A stretch of 64,000 nt of DNA from Dicyema japonicum (GCA_011109175.1 RDEW01000067.1:65609-129608), one strand, 5' to 3'. Positions 33,044 to 44,012 are shown, numbered from the stretch's first letter. Notes: a model not told the origin generated them from the sequence alone. Numbers and translations: made by a program.

Positions 33044-34121
33044 TCAAATTGACTCATTCGACACGGCACCTTTATACATTCTCCCACAAATCCTAACAAT
33101 ATATTCAATTGGAGGCCTCTCTCTAGGCTCCTTTCTCAGACACACAGACACAAGTTCAATCAACTGGACATCCAAAAACCACAAACCTGTCTAGAATATA
33201 TCGTCTCATCTAATGGTTTGTATCCCCCATGCTGAATCTGGTGGCACAGCCCAACCAAACTACACTGTTCTGACTGAAAAGGCACAGTCAGACTGGCTAT
33301 CTCATACAGAATGCAGCCCAGGGACCAAATATCTGATGAAAAAACTGTATCCCGCTTGTCTGATCCTCTCGGGAGACATGTAATATGGCGTCCCAACTAC
33401 GCTAAACCGCGTGCTTACCCAAAGAATGGGCCACTGAGGAACCGGAAGAAAAATAACGAGCCAATCCAAGGTCTCCGAGTTTGACCAACCCACGTGTTGT
33501 GATGTAAATATTCGCAGGTTTTATGTCTAGTGTGAATAAAACCCAAACCTCTGTGCATAATCCGACGAGAATGCATGTGATTGAGTCCGTAGCAGATTTG
33601 AATGAAGTACTTCCAAATGGAGAACTCAGTGAGGCGGCGATTGGCCTTCTTGTACGTCTACGGTTATAAACAGGAGATCACCGAAAGAAACATAGCCAGA
33701 TCTCCCCCATCGGCAATCTCCATGACGATTACAAGATCATTACTGTGGATGAAGGAGGAATGGTGGTGAATGACATTCGGGTGATTTAATTGCTAAACAA
33801 AGACACCAGTCAATAATAAATCAATTTTATTGTATAATAGACATACTTTGAGTAACTCCACTTCTTTGAGGCAGTCATACCTCGCCTTGGCGTCCGTCAT
33901 CTCGAAGATCTCTCGTGATTATAAAATTATACCTGAACTTGTTTTAGGGCATAGTATTTCTCATCACTGAGACATTTCCCTTTGTGAACTACAGAGAACT
34001 GTCCATCTCCAAGTTTTTCCTCCAAGGAAAACTGAGAGAGGGAATTGAACTTATCTCCATTGCACGTGGCCAACAATCTGTCCACCTTTTTGACGTAGCA
34101 AGATACTTCTTCTTTGTTCAT
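33044..34121 (-). CDS. NEK6/7-type serine/threonine kinase
   Basis: NIMA-related kinase of the NEK6/7 group, which acts on mitotic spindle formation. Seven exons join with introns at 33910-33932 (23 nt), 33793-33846 (54), 33658-33681 (24), 33527-33548 (22), 33397-33418 (22) and 33164-33186 (23), giving 302 residues, the length of human NEK7. Seen: FSLEEKLGDGQFSVVHKG (glycine loop), YALKQVQIFEMTDAKAR (catalytic Lys), KQLNHPNVI, HMHSRRIMHRDIKPANIY (HRD), KLGDLGLARYFSS (DLG, as in NEK6/7), VGTPYYMSPERI and DIWSLGCILYEIASL. Start at ATG 34121. One extra base in an A6 run (33339-33344 on the plus strand) shifts the frame between SPERI and DIWSLG. Confidence 0.9.
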
Positions 34122-35377
34122 TAACTGTGACAATTATGATTTTTGATTATTTTATTTATAAATTTAATTTTTTTCAATAAATTTAAATTTTATTTATTTT
34201 AATTAATTTTTATAAAAATTAACAATTTCCACAAATATGATGTTCATCTGAACAAAGACTACCTTTACTGATTTTTCACGCTAATAATTCTATGTACTCT
34301 AAAATTAATCTCTGAATATATTGATATTTTCATTATTACAAGTTCTTTCAGGGCTGACGAGATCCGAAGCCGGGTTTTCATGCATCTGGCATCCCTTTCC
34401 TTTTCATGCATCTGGTAGCTTTCATCCACCACGAAGGTATATAAAGAGGTACGTACCACTCTCCTCCTGACCAATCTAATTTTAAAATATATTTTGCAGA
34501 ATTTAGTTGATAGTTAGATCTTTATAGAGCTAAGATTCGCTGGCATTTGTGGAGTGACAATTGTAGTAATTTGCGTTTCAATGCTGAAACTTTCTTAAGG
34601 ATTTAAGGCATTGGGAAAACATACAACAATCGAATGAATACATTTCCAATAAATTGAGTCAGATTAAGTAAAATCTGAAATATTAGAGACCCTCAAGTGA
34701 CGTGGCTTCGACACTTATTGGAATGTTCATCCTCTGTGTAAATGCCACTGTCTATTTGGTGCTTATCGTTGTGATCAACCAATTGTCATAGATTTCTTTA
34801 CTGATTCATAGAATTGTGGTAATTCAAAAATATTCAGTTGGGGGAGATAAGGAACCCTGCTTGGAACATTCGAGAAGGAAACCCACCTTTTAAATATCAA
34901 ATTTCCATTATAATTTTATCCGACAATTTTTAGTTTCCGACAAAATTAAATTACCTTATTATATTTTAGTAATATAACCCGGACTCACCTATTAAATTTT
35001 AGCACGTGGTTTTCGCTGTGGGAGATATATTCTCATTGATAGAGAAGTCGAATTTAATTTACTAATCCAGTTTCCCCATGCTAAGGTTGTAAATAACCCC
35101 GTTTAACGAGCTTTCAAAGACCGAGGCCTAGTGACAACTGCACTGTAAAATTAGCAAATTATAACCGCAACATTAAAATACCGCATTCCTTCATTAATCA
35201 GCTAATTACATGATGTCGGTTAGTCCATTAGTCAGAGGTGGTGACATAATATGGCACATGTCTTCACTACACGACGGATAAACCACGCGGCTAACTGGTA
35301 TACGAATAACTGAGAAAAATACACAAGAAATGAAATTTAAATCTAATCTAATTATCAAGTCCATTTGTTCGCCAAGA
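34122..35377. other. Intergenic, nothing firmly recognised
   Basis: A 69-codon minus-strand frame at 34265-34474 (LYTFVVDESYQMHEKE in its N-terminal half) could be an upstream exon, but no splice partner fits. The stretch 34140-34230 is nearly pure A/T. 34680-35340 holds no convincing frame. Confidence 0.3.
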
Positions 35378-36350
35378 TCAAATGGGGACAGAGTCCAACT
35401 TTTCTTCTCGTATTAAACTAATGAGTTTGACTTCTGGGGATTCATCGTCATATTCAGGATGGAGGATTGATGCGACAAAATTGAGAAGTCTTTCACGATA
35501 GTAAGCAGGGTCAACGACATATGTATTTTTCTACCATAAATAAATTTCAAACTTTTTTCCCGAAACCCCGTTTTAACTTACTTTCAAGAACCTTGCCGGG
35601 ACTATACCACTGAAGAATATTAATAATCCCTAGTCTGATGTAGACCAATAAGCCACCCGAGGTCTTCGCTGGGATCAGACAATCGCTAAGGTTGTTGTGG
35701 ACCAAGGGTTCACCATTATTTTCCTTAGACTTTAAAATAACTGAAAAAAATACGTGAATATCGGAATTGTGAATTCCTAGAAGGAGACTGTACCCGATTA
35801 TGCAGAATTGTTCGAGAATCTAAGAATTACCGAGGACAATAGCCTTGGTGTCCTTTTCAAGAGTTTTCATGATCGAGCAAAGTGATCTTTCTTCAAAAAC
35901 AGTCCACGTGGGTAGTTTTTAATAAAATTGCCGCCTTTTAAAGTCGGAAATTTTTTCGGACGTTTATTTTTACTGGAAAAATGGACATATCCTTTCAAAT
36001 CATATTTTTCTTTAAAATTCATGTAATTGGGGAAAATGTTGCTCATGACAAGGAATGTCCCGGTTTTTCGTTTATTCTGATGATAACTCCACAATAAACC
36101 TTGTAGCTGTAAATCCCATAAATTTTCGAAATAAAAGTGTCTTTATTTATTATAAAATTCTGTAAATAAAAAAAATAATCCACCATGAGGTAAACAGAGG
36201 AGAATCTGTGGAAGAGTCTAAACTCCTTTCGCGAAATGGTCTTGACAAATAAATTGTCGTCGAACGTAAGGTGTAACTTTGACTTTTTTATTTTTGACTT
36301 TCGAAATTCCTTCCACTTACCCACCAAGGAGTACTAAATTTAGCTCTTTT
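35378..36350 (-). pseudogene. Phosphatidylinositol phosphate kinase relative, catalytic residues lost
   Basis: PIP4K/PIP5K enzymes phosphorylate phosphoinositide head groups at membranes. Recognised right to left: LTFDDNLFVKTISRKEF (the ATP-binding Lys strand), KTGTFLVMSNIFPN, KYDLKG, KKFPTLKGGNFI, YSLLLGIHNSD and a C-terminal YVVDPAYYRERLLNFVAS. Introns of 23, 24, 23, 24 and 22 nt fit. Three lesions stand out. A one-base frame break follows DHFAR (about 35875). A TAG stop lies before ILEQFCIIG (about 35813). Both catalytic Asp are replaced: the MDYSLL position reads IGYSLL and the IIDIL position reads IINIL. The N-terminus beyond KRAKFSTPWW (about 36350) is unresolved. Type II-like by KYDLKG. 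Confidence 0.75.
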
Positions 36351-36479
36351 TACACGTTTATCCCGTTTTTGACGCGGTAATCCTCAAACAAGAGGCGTAT
36401 CAGGCAAAAAAATACTGGGTAATTGACCAGAATTGTTAGGTTCATATTCAGACGGAATTGGTTCTCAAGGCTAAAGTCA

Positions 36480-37438
36480 AAACTCACAAAACAGAAAAAA
36501 GCAGTAACGCATGCAATTATCGTAGAATTTGTCATCGTCGTCACGGGACAAGTAGTCATTTTCAATGCTATTCGCGCAGTGGAATATTCCCTTGCCGACG
36601 TTCTCCAAGGACGAATCCTTTAGATTCTGGAAAAATTAACTCAGAGAAACGTTAACGTTGAGGTCTACGCTGTTCAGTTGATTAGTCCGGGTTATCAGCC
36701 GACTAATATTCAAATTATCATTTTCTATGTCATTTTGGCTGCTTGCTAAGAGTTGTAGGAGTTTTTTGAACTCTTCCATGTTTTTTTCGAATAACTCTTT
36801 TTGTAAGATCGTTCTGAAACGCGGACATGATCCCAAAAATAAGTGACCTTCAAATCAAATAACTTTAAACGATGTTTATCTACCACGAAAGACAGCCCGT
36901 CCTGTCTGATCGAATCGAACTCATAGACCTTAAAAAATGTTCCTAAAAAGTCTGAAATTAAAATTTGTGCGACCTATTTTCCGTGCTAATTCAATTTCAA
37001 CATAAATTCTATCGAACGCATTACCAGGTTCTCAATTTCCTCTGCAATAATATATCTTTTGGAGAAATCTGGAGGCGGGAAGCGGTCGAGTAAGTCTGAG
37101 TAATAACCAAATCTACCTTCAACGTTTATTGCATTTTCTAGACAATACATGGCCGAGTCAATTAACTTCAAAAAATGTTCCTTTCTAAATTTCGGGAAGG
37201 CCTTGTCGAGGTGCAGGTTAGTGTTGAAGATTATAATATTCATTTTGAAAATTTGAAATGTAGCCTCTAATATCTCATTACCCTATAATATTGGCAAAAT
37301 TAGGGTAACTTGGAAGGTTTCTAGATTGACATTTGTCGTGCTTGGAATTTCTTTAGTTTCAATACAGAGTTTTTCTTTGATGTTTTTGAGATTTTTATTG
37401 AGACATACGAGAATTATGAGTTTACGTGTGTTCGCCAT
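36480..37438 (-). CDS. Unrecognised multi-exon gene
   Basis: Begins MANTRKLIILVCLNKN at 37438. A 27-nt intron (GTTACCC...TATAG) leads to EILEATFQIFKMNIIIFNTN and FLKLIDSAMYCLENAINVEG. Further strips on the same strand join by local-size introns: FLGTFFKVYEFDSIRQDG preceded by a 22-nt intron, then ILQKELFEKNMEEFKKLLQL, then a 24-nt intron and SSLENVGKGIFHCANSIEN with an acidic SRDDDDKFYD. Two joints are not resolved, so this could be one gene of about 300 residues or two. It is followed directly by the PIP-kinase relative. I do not recognise the family; the acidic SRDDDD patch only superficially recalls oxysterol-binding proteins. Confidence 0.4.
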
Positions 37439-38264
37439 TTGGTCGTCTACAATTGATACTTGAACACTCGAAACAATCTTGAGAACTCTAATTTATAATA
37501 AAAGTTAGAAATCTTAAACTCTTGAATATCGCGATCGAGGGTTATCTTCCGATTTAGTTTCATCAAAAATACAAACTTGTAATATAATTCTGAAATAGCT
37601 TCCTCAATAATACAACACTTTCGTTGTTTTATGGCACACCTCGTGCATACGCAGACTTATTGCAAACGACGAGTTGGATAGATTCAAGGTTCGCTGATAT
37701 ATCACCCACAACAATACTTTTGTGAAAAAAGGGGACATTGGAAAAAAGTCAAAGACTCGACAATAATAAACTGTTACAAATATGCCAAGTAAGTAAACAA
37801 TAATTATGTGGAACACGAATAAAATCTTTTTTTGAACTCAAAATTTTTTTATAAAGAAAATCTAATGTATTCAAAAAAATGTATTAAAACAATTATTGAT
37901 TATTATAATTTTTTGTTAAATCAATAAATTAGTAATTAAAGGAAGGGGTTGGATAGTTTAATAAATAATTTATATTCAAAAAGTGAAAAAGAAGCAATTC
38001 AGGTAGTTCATACATTACGAAAGTAATCAATAATTTTCTCTAGTCAGTTACTATTTTGAAAGTTCCAAATAATGGGCGATTCGAGTTGATTATTCTTGGC
38101 CTAAATTATATGCGCATTGAAGAACACAAACATTGTGAGAAAAATTATAAAGAATTAAGAAAAATTTAAGAAAACGAATTCGAACAGATTATTTAAAAAT
38201 TGAGATATTTGGAATAGTTTATGATCAAATTAGCATGAACGACGAGTTTGTTTATATTAAAATA
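37439..38264. other. Intergenic, AT-rich
   Basis: No gene. The minus-strand frame at 37604-37816 is hydrophobic but has no family match or splice partners. Confidence 0.35.
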
Positions 38265-38778
38265 ACATAGATTTTAGAAATCAATACAGTGTGTGGGTTC
38301 ACATCTGATTATTGTTAAAAACATATTTGGACTTGAAAGAAATAAATCAGTCCAGCAGAAAATAACAAGTTAATCGGAGCTAAGTATGCATTTAGCCTTC
38401 TGTAATAATACGTATTGTTAATAATTTATTAATAAAGAGATTAGTTAACTTAAAGACTTTATTAGTGACGATTAATGTAATTCTAAAATTATAAAAATAA
38501 CAACAATGTAATTTGTTCTAAAAATCGCAGCGTAGGAATGGATCTCTTCCATATGGGAGTGTAAACATATATTCTCAATTTGATGAATAATGTTATGCGG
38601 AATCAACCCGTCCATAAATATTTTTTCTAAAAAAATAAAAATAAAGATTAACGAGATTTAGTGGTCAAATTAGCAAATTCCCACACAACCCAAAGCCAAA
38701 TTCGCACATCCGTGTTCACATTTAATAAATTTATTGTTGGCATCAATGACCTTCGACATAGAAAATTAGAGTACCTAC

Positions 38779-38858
38779 TATGGATATCACAATTTGCTTC
38801 ATACGGATTTTCTTTTATTATGGATATCGCAATTTGCTTCATACGGATTTTCTTTTAT
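38779..38858. repeat. 40-bp tandem duplication
   Basis: Two consecutive copies of tatggatatc(a/g)caatttg followed by cttcatacggattttctttt, differing at one base. It lies inside the left arm of the inverted duplication and is absent from the right arm near 46.9 kb, so it arose after the duplication. Confidence 0.85.
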
Positions 38859-39041
38859 AAATTGAAAAATCTTATTTAGAATGAATTCTTTTGGAGTCAA
38901 ATAACCGATATTCAAAAATTCAAATGTAGGGAAAATATAATTTGGATCCACCAATATCAGAGACATGCAACTCCAGATAAAATATTGCTCATTAAAAGCA
39001 AATTGATCGTAATCAGGATTCCTTTTAATGAAACACCGATT

Positions 39042-39480
39042 TTACAATAAATCTTCTATTACTCCACACGTCGCTAGTAAACCTCTTGCTTTTGGAAATT
39101 TAGCTAGAGTTTCTACAACTTTAATGATTTGAATTATGGTAAAATGGCCTTGTTTGTTGCCTAGTGAAAATTTTTTAAAAACATTGTGAATTTGAGCAAT
39201 TCCATCCAACTCAACAAACAAATCCACGTTTTGTTCATTTTCGTCTAAATAAATATATTTCGAATGCCTAGGAGATATATCAAAACATTGAATATGTCAG
39301 CAGTCTTGTCGTTGCATGTCTTAAGACATTCAAAGCAGAACTAAAATTATCCTGTCATTAATTTTAAACTTTTACAAGTCCGGAATACCCAAGATAGCTC
39401 AGAAATCCTATGCTCATACCTTTCATGATAGAGCGACAGCAATCGTTATTATCACTTTCTTTGTCGTACCAAAAAGACAT
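39042..39480 (-). CDS. ARM-like exons belonging to the BC-box gene family, left copy
   Basis: Minus strand: CRSIMKGMSIGFLSYLGYSG (39440-39380), a candidate 29-nt intron that is identical in the right-hand copy, then HSKYIYLDENEQNVDLFVEL with DGIAQIHNVFKKFS and LAKFPKARGLLATCGVIED up to the stop at 39042. The same protein reading is kept in the copy at 46.3-46.74 kb, which argues for past coding function. The repeated helical pattern resembles the armadillo part of ZYG11/ZER1 proteins. A stop (TGA at about 39310) breaks this copy between the blocks. It is unclear whether this is the 3' half of the gene at 39986-40858. Confidence 0.45.
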
Positions 39481-39985
39481 CTTGTTAAGCAAGAATGAGA
39501 ACGAAGGCAACTAAAATGAAAAATTGGCAAACGAAAATTGACGTCTCCCATGGCTTTAAAAAGTGTAATACTTTTAAACAACTATAAACATACTAGAAAT
39601 GTAAAATTATACTACAAAGTTGTTTCTTTGACGCGTAGAATCCGCAATAACTTGGAGAAAAATATCATAAATTAAACTAAGAATGAGATCAACCCAAACC
39701 AAAGATTAAAATATGAAATCTCATCCTTTTTGGTAATTTGATTTAGGACCACTCTGGTTTCATAAAATTCACTTACAAAATATAATTTGGGGTTATATGG
39801 TGTTTAACCTTATCATTCAGAAAGAGAAGCTACAGTAATAATTACAAATACTCTCAGAAATCGATTTAAAATGATATTTCTATTTTTCTTACTGCAAGAC
39901 CTATAGAAGGCTGCACCCAGTTGTTTGATGTTATAATAGACAGACTTGACTAAGTTATTTATTGTCGATTCTAGATCATTCTATA

Positions 39986-40858
39986 TTATTTTGTAAAATG
40001 TACCGATTCTTTTATATCCGAACTGAAACTTAAGACTTCCCCAATATGAAGTTTGTTCAATCCGTTTTTTGCCACTTGACTAAGATTATTAGAATCACTT
40101 ACTTTGTTACTTTCTGTACATTGGAACTATACCCAATTAAACCTAGATAAGTGAGGTTCTTGGCTTTTTTGTAAAGACAGCTAATCTTATTTGCATCCAA
40201 TTGGATCTTGTCATAGTAGGAGCGATTTATGAGCTTAAAATAACTGAATTTTATACGAAAACTACCACAAAGACTCTGGACAGTTTAAGTTTTCAGAAAA
40301 TTTTCCAAGGTCGTTTATTAAAATGTTATACAATTCTAGGTGTTCCAGTTTCTCTATTATTTTCAATGTGCAGTCTTTAAAAATTGTTGGCTTATAGAAT
40401 TCGGCCCGGGAAAGTTCAAGGAAGGTTATTTTGCTAAACCCGGACATAAATAGATAATGCAGCAAATCTGGGTCATCATAGTCTAAAAGGGAGAATGATT
40501 TGATGTTGTTGGGTGAAAATGGTAGTAAAGGATTCTTTTCTGATGAAACTATAGTGTATATTTTGAGATTCGATAAATTAGGATAAACTTGAATCATCTT
40601 GAGTACATCTTTAACGTCAACATGGTGATTAGTCAATTCAACACAGAAAATATTCTTCTGTACTACATCTGAAATATTGTATATTCTTGAATCATTTGAA
40701 ACTTTTTTTGCAGAAAAGTCTCTCAAATGTCCCAATTCTTTAAATAATCTTTTAGAAATCATTTTTTTAGTTTTTTCGTTCAATTCTTGGTAGTTTTTCT
40801 CATCAAAGTTATCGCGAATAGTTTTAATGCAAAGGGCATATAATGAAGGTATTTCCAT
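39986..40858 (-). CDS. BC-box leucine-rich protein (ZYG11/ZER1-like), left copy
   Basis: Three exons with introns at 40244-40265 (22 nt) and 40080-40102 (23 nt) give about 275 residues from ATG 40858. The N-terminus EIPSLYALCIKTIRDNF fits the Elongin BC-box pattern (S/P-L-xxx-C-xxx-I). Leucine-rich repeat-like strips follow: VYPNLSNLKIYTIVSS, NNIKSFSLLDYDDPDLLHYL, ITFLELSRAEF, LEHLELYNILINDLGKF, NLTYLGLIGYSSN and LNKLHIGEVLSFSSDI. This layout is that of substrate receptors of CUL2-Elongin ubiquitin ligases such as ZYG11 and ZER1. The assignment rests on motif pattern, not overall similarity. The open frame suggests this is the functional copy, and the ARM-like exons downstream may complete it. 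Confidence 0.6.
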
Positions 40859-41554
40859 TTTCTAACAAGATGTTGAATTTATAATTTAATTTTCAAATAA
40901 AATATTTTGTAATTTTTATAAAAAATAAATTAATTTGTAAGAATTAAATTTTATTGAATTTTTTTATTGAATGAGAAAAGTTCATTCAGAAACAGCGGAA
41001 TTAAGAAAACGTCCGTTCAATGCTGTTGTGGAGAAAACAGAAGATCCTTTTTTCGTCTCACCCTGAAACCAGATACTATATATAAGCACACAGTATGACC
41101 CCGGTTTTGAGTAAAAAAGCGGTGGCGCACCAAAAACTGAGAATAAATATAAAAGTTATGTTTTTAGTGTAAACCAAAATTATTTTGATGATTGTGTATA
41201 AACTAGTCAGTAAGTATTCCTCCTATGTTGCTGCTTTTTGTGTTATCGGATAACTATTTTCTCGATTCTTAACTTTTCAGGGTTAGAGTTGATATTTCAG
41301 ACAACTTCATCTAATTTATTCATTATTGACTATCAGTTAATTTTCTATTTATTTAATATATTTTCTTGTGGTGATGAATATGATTGATTCTGTCGATTAT
41401 TCGGTATATTATAATTATATATTTTCGAATGGTATATTATGATTATTTTTGATTATTTTCTGTTGCAATCTTTAGAGGCAACGCAACGTCGGTAATGTCG
41501 ACGGGGACCACTTTGGATGGATGGCTGTGTTAATTAATTATTGTTTTATGATAA

Positions 41555-41655
41555 AATTAGATTTTAGAAACCAATATGGTGTGTGGGTTTACATCTGATT
41601 ATTGTTAAAAGCATATTTTGATTTAAAAGAAATAAATCACTGTAGCAGAAAATAC
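41555..41655 (+). repeat. Third copy of a 90-bp repeat from the duplication edge
   Basis: gtgtgggtttacatctgatt and ttgttaaaagcatattttga match 38285-38345 closely in the same orientation and 47285-47345 in reverse. The other two copies lie at the outer ends of the inverted arms, so this third copy between them may mark the sequence used during the rearrangement. Confidence 0.65.
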
Positions 41656-41689
41656 AAAGTTATGGAGATTAGTAAGTATACGAAGTTGA

Positions 41690-42490
41690 AGACATAAACA
41701 AAGGTCTCCTGCTCGAGCCTTAACTATGTAACGCAGAACAGAGTGTTCGAAGCTTTTTTCTAGCGTATTATATGTTTCATAAAATTGCCTCCCTCGTATT
41801 AGGAAGCAAAGGTATTTCAAAGTCTTCATCCAAGGTATGTCTTGTAAGTGTTTTTTAGGTTAGCCAGGCTCCTCATTCAGCTATCCTCACCAGAACAGAC
41901 TTCTTATGTGCAACTGAGAGAAAATTTACATTACATCACTTTTCGATCTGAAACATATACGTCTTCAACCGTTTCATGGATACAAAGGGGATAAAGAGAC
42001 ATAACGTCATCAGCGTATATCAAAATATCTGTTCTTGGGTTTTTCCGTGAAGGTAATTCACTCATTACAACGTTGAATAATAAAGGACTGAGCTCTGAAT
42101 CCTAAGGGGCAGCTCTCTCTTATAAGCCAAATTTGAAGGAACTCATAGTTTAAAAATTAACAATTGACCGTCTATTCGAGAGCAAGCTTAGTGTCCAAAA
42201 ATAAGGTTCCTTTTTAACACCAATCTCGCAACATCTTTAATACCACAGACACGGTAAAACATCACTTAGTATCAAAATCCTCCACAATTGAACTGTTAAG
42301 ACTTTACAAAACACTCATCACAAGAGCGATTTTCGCAATAACACGACTAGTGCTCTCTTATATATCATTACGATCAATGTGTTCAGAGAGTCTGTTATAT
42401 TGATTATTCTTGAGTTGATACAAATAAGGCTTATGGTGCTATAATTGGTTGTTAACTACTCAAGTTTCCCAGATTTACTTATCATAATGA
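41690..42490 (-). mobile_element. LINE reverse-transcriptase fragment
   Basis: Minus strand, right to left with frame changes: IMISKSGKLE and INSRIINITDSLNTLI near 42480-42390 (RT fingers), LVLKRNLIFG near 42210, then ELSPLLFNVVMSELPS and DILIYADDVMSLYPL near 42080-41995. The catalytic YADD is intact in sequence but stops break the frame. A near-identical copy of the 5' half lies at 47.92-48.27 kb on the other strand. Confidence 0.7.
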
Positions 42491-42562
42491 CGTTTACTAT
42501 TTGTAATAAATTGTCATATATTCCGCTGGCGCCATGTGTATAGTTTGTCATAAATTATTTTC

Positions 42563-42640
42563 CTTCGATGGCGTCATTGGATCCACCTTACTGAGGAGAC
42601 GCCCAATGACTGGCCGACATCAAAAGGATCCACTATTCTT
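42563..42640 (+). repeat. SINE-like repeat copy
   Basis: gatggcgtcattggatccac, acgcccaatgactggccg and aaaaggatccac follow the same order as at 27.05-27.12 kb. It is directly followed by telomere-type repeats. Confidence 0.55.
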
Positions 42641-42643
42641 AGA

Positions 42644-42661
42644 GTTAGGGTTAGGGTTAGA
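42644..42661 (+). repeat. Short interstitial TTAGGG tract
   Basis: gttagggttagggttaga: two full TTAGGG units and a partial third. This is the usual animal telomere unit. It abuts a SINE-like copy and is too short to be a chromosome end. Confidence 0.7.
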
Positions 42662-43400
42662 GAATCTGAAAAACACTGTATTCTTATTGAAGTGTATTTA
42701 ATGATTTGCATTTCTAGTATGACGGCCATACTTGTCAGATTTTTGAAGTAGGCTTGCTGTTGTTCTTGTATCACTATTCAATTATTTACAATATAGACTT
42801 TACACATAGAATTAAAATACGTAAGTTTTTTTCTGATAACTTTTCCGAAGTGAACACAGAAATTTCCAAAAAATTCACAGGATTTTCTTGCTTAATAATT
42901 TGAGCTTAGTTGGGATGTAGGATGCGAGGTTGCTGTCCATTCTGTGAGAACATTCCTAAATTGCAGTATAGAAGATTCCCGGAAACAGTAATAATTCCAG
43001 GATTCGGATGTATTAATTCAAGCCAAAAGCTAGACTATAATTAAATTGTAGTAAATGCGAAATTTACAATTGTGTACTTTCGGAAGAGAAGATTACAAAT
43101 TGTGTAATCTTCGCGAATTTACTGCCTGGAAGTATTTCCACGACCGGCGGAGACCTTGTATTCCTCAAATCCCTAATCACCATGCTTTCTATAGGGAGAG
43201 AAAAAAACGAATGTTATTCGAAAAGACTCTAGACCGATTGTGTATAATTGACGTCCATATATCAAAATTCAAAGAACAGCCTCAACGTAGAGAGGCACTA
43301 GACGCGATCTTCCGTTTAACAGCGGAGAATATTTTCAACTTCCGATTAGAAGAATACTCATGAAGCAGACCACACTGTTAGTCGACTCGGAGGTCTTGGA
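42662..43400. other. Region with one unexplained open frame
   Basis: A 102-codon plus-strand frame at 43055-43363 (MRNLQLCTFGREDYKLCN at its start) is rich in Arg, Phe and Cys and ends 40 bp before the family C fragment. It may be an upstream part of that element (linker or RT C-terminus), but I cannot confirm this. The remainder shows no feature. Confidence 0.3.
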
Positions 43401-44012
43401 ATTCGCAGCTCTGTGGACATTTCTCTCCCTACACATCTCTCTCGCTAATAGCCTTTAACACCCTTGTCAAAAGAATTCTACACTTACTCCCTGAATTCTC
43501 TACTGACACGGACGTCGGTCATTCTCATTATGCCTGAAACCGTACCTATCAGTTTTCCACCTTCCTTGAACTCTTTACGGAGACTGGACGATGCCGTATG
43601 CCGTGATATGCATTCTATAGACGTGACCGGAAACGACCCGATAGAGTGACCATCTTTTCCTTCGAAGCCAGGATACCTCTTGTCTGTGACGTAACCTGTA
43701 TCGACACATTTGCCTCTTATAATCCACATCAGAGTGCTTCTGGATCATGTTTTGCCGCTAAAAAAGCCGAGAGGTTAAAACGAAGATCGTACGCGGTCCT
43801 ATCAGAGGATTTGTTTGTTTCTTCCGCTAGCGGTTGAAACGTCTGGTTCTCTTTCGCCTGCGACGCTGGAATTATTGAGTCGTCTAGAGCAGGCATTTCA
43901 AACACGCAGCTCGCAAAAAAAGGATTATACAGTGTACGCCATTGCGGAGGATCCCGTCATTAGAAAGAGACCACGAGAGAAATGTATTAGATGTTTATTA
44001 ATAACGTAAAAT
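43400..44012 (+). mobile_element. RLE-type LINE 3' part (family C)
   Basis: In the second reading frame: TIFSFEARIPLVCDVTCIDT (compare LVWDATCVDT), then KKAERLKRRSYAVL, then after a frame change FLPLAVETSGSLSPATLELL with LSRLEQAFQTRS. These are successive conserved blocks of the family C C-terminus (FVPLAVETxG is a common form). The 43.60-43.86 kb section is about 90% identical to 48.27-48.53 kb by eye, so the two come from closely related insertions or one duplication. Confidence 0.65.

Larger units (their letters stand above)
38265..40980. repeat. Left arm of a large inverted duplication
   Basis: This arm reads, in reverse complement, as the segment 44780-47390. Matching landmarks are tgtgggttcacatctgatta (38290) with its complement near 47320; atcgcagcgtaggaatggatctc (38526) with its complement near 47080; the ARM-like exons; and the BC-box gene. 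Arm lengths agree within about 100 bp. The spacer of about 3.8 kb holds LINE fragments. By eye the arms are roughly 80% identical, so the duplication is not recent. Confidence 0.8.

Noticed and set aside
32946..33194. 82-codon plus-strand open frame
   Set aside because: It is antisense to the last exons of the NEK kinase, whose protein reading is unambiguous.
42644..42661. True chromosome end
   Set aside because: Fewer than three TTAGGG units with ordinary sequence on both sides.
43646..43837. Host gene encoding a VCDVTCIDT protein
   Set aside because: The same block recurs in at least eight places and belongs to RLE-type LINE ends.
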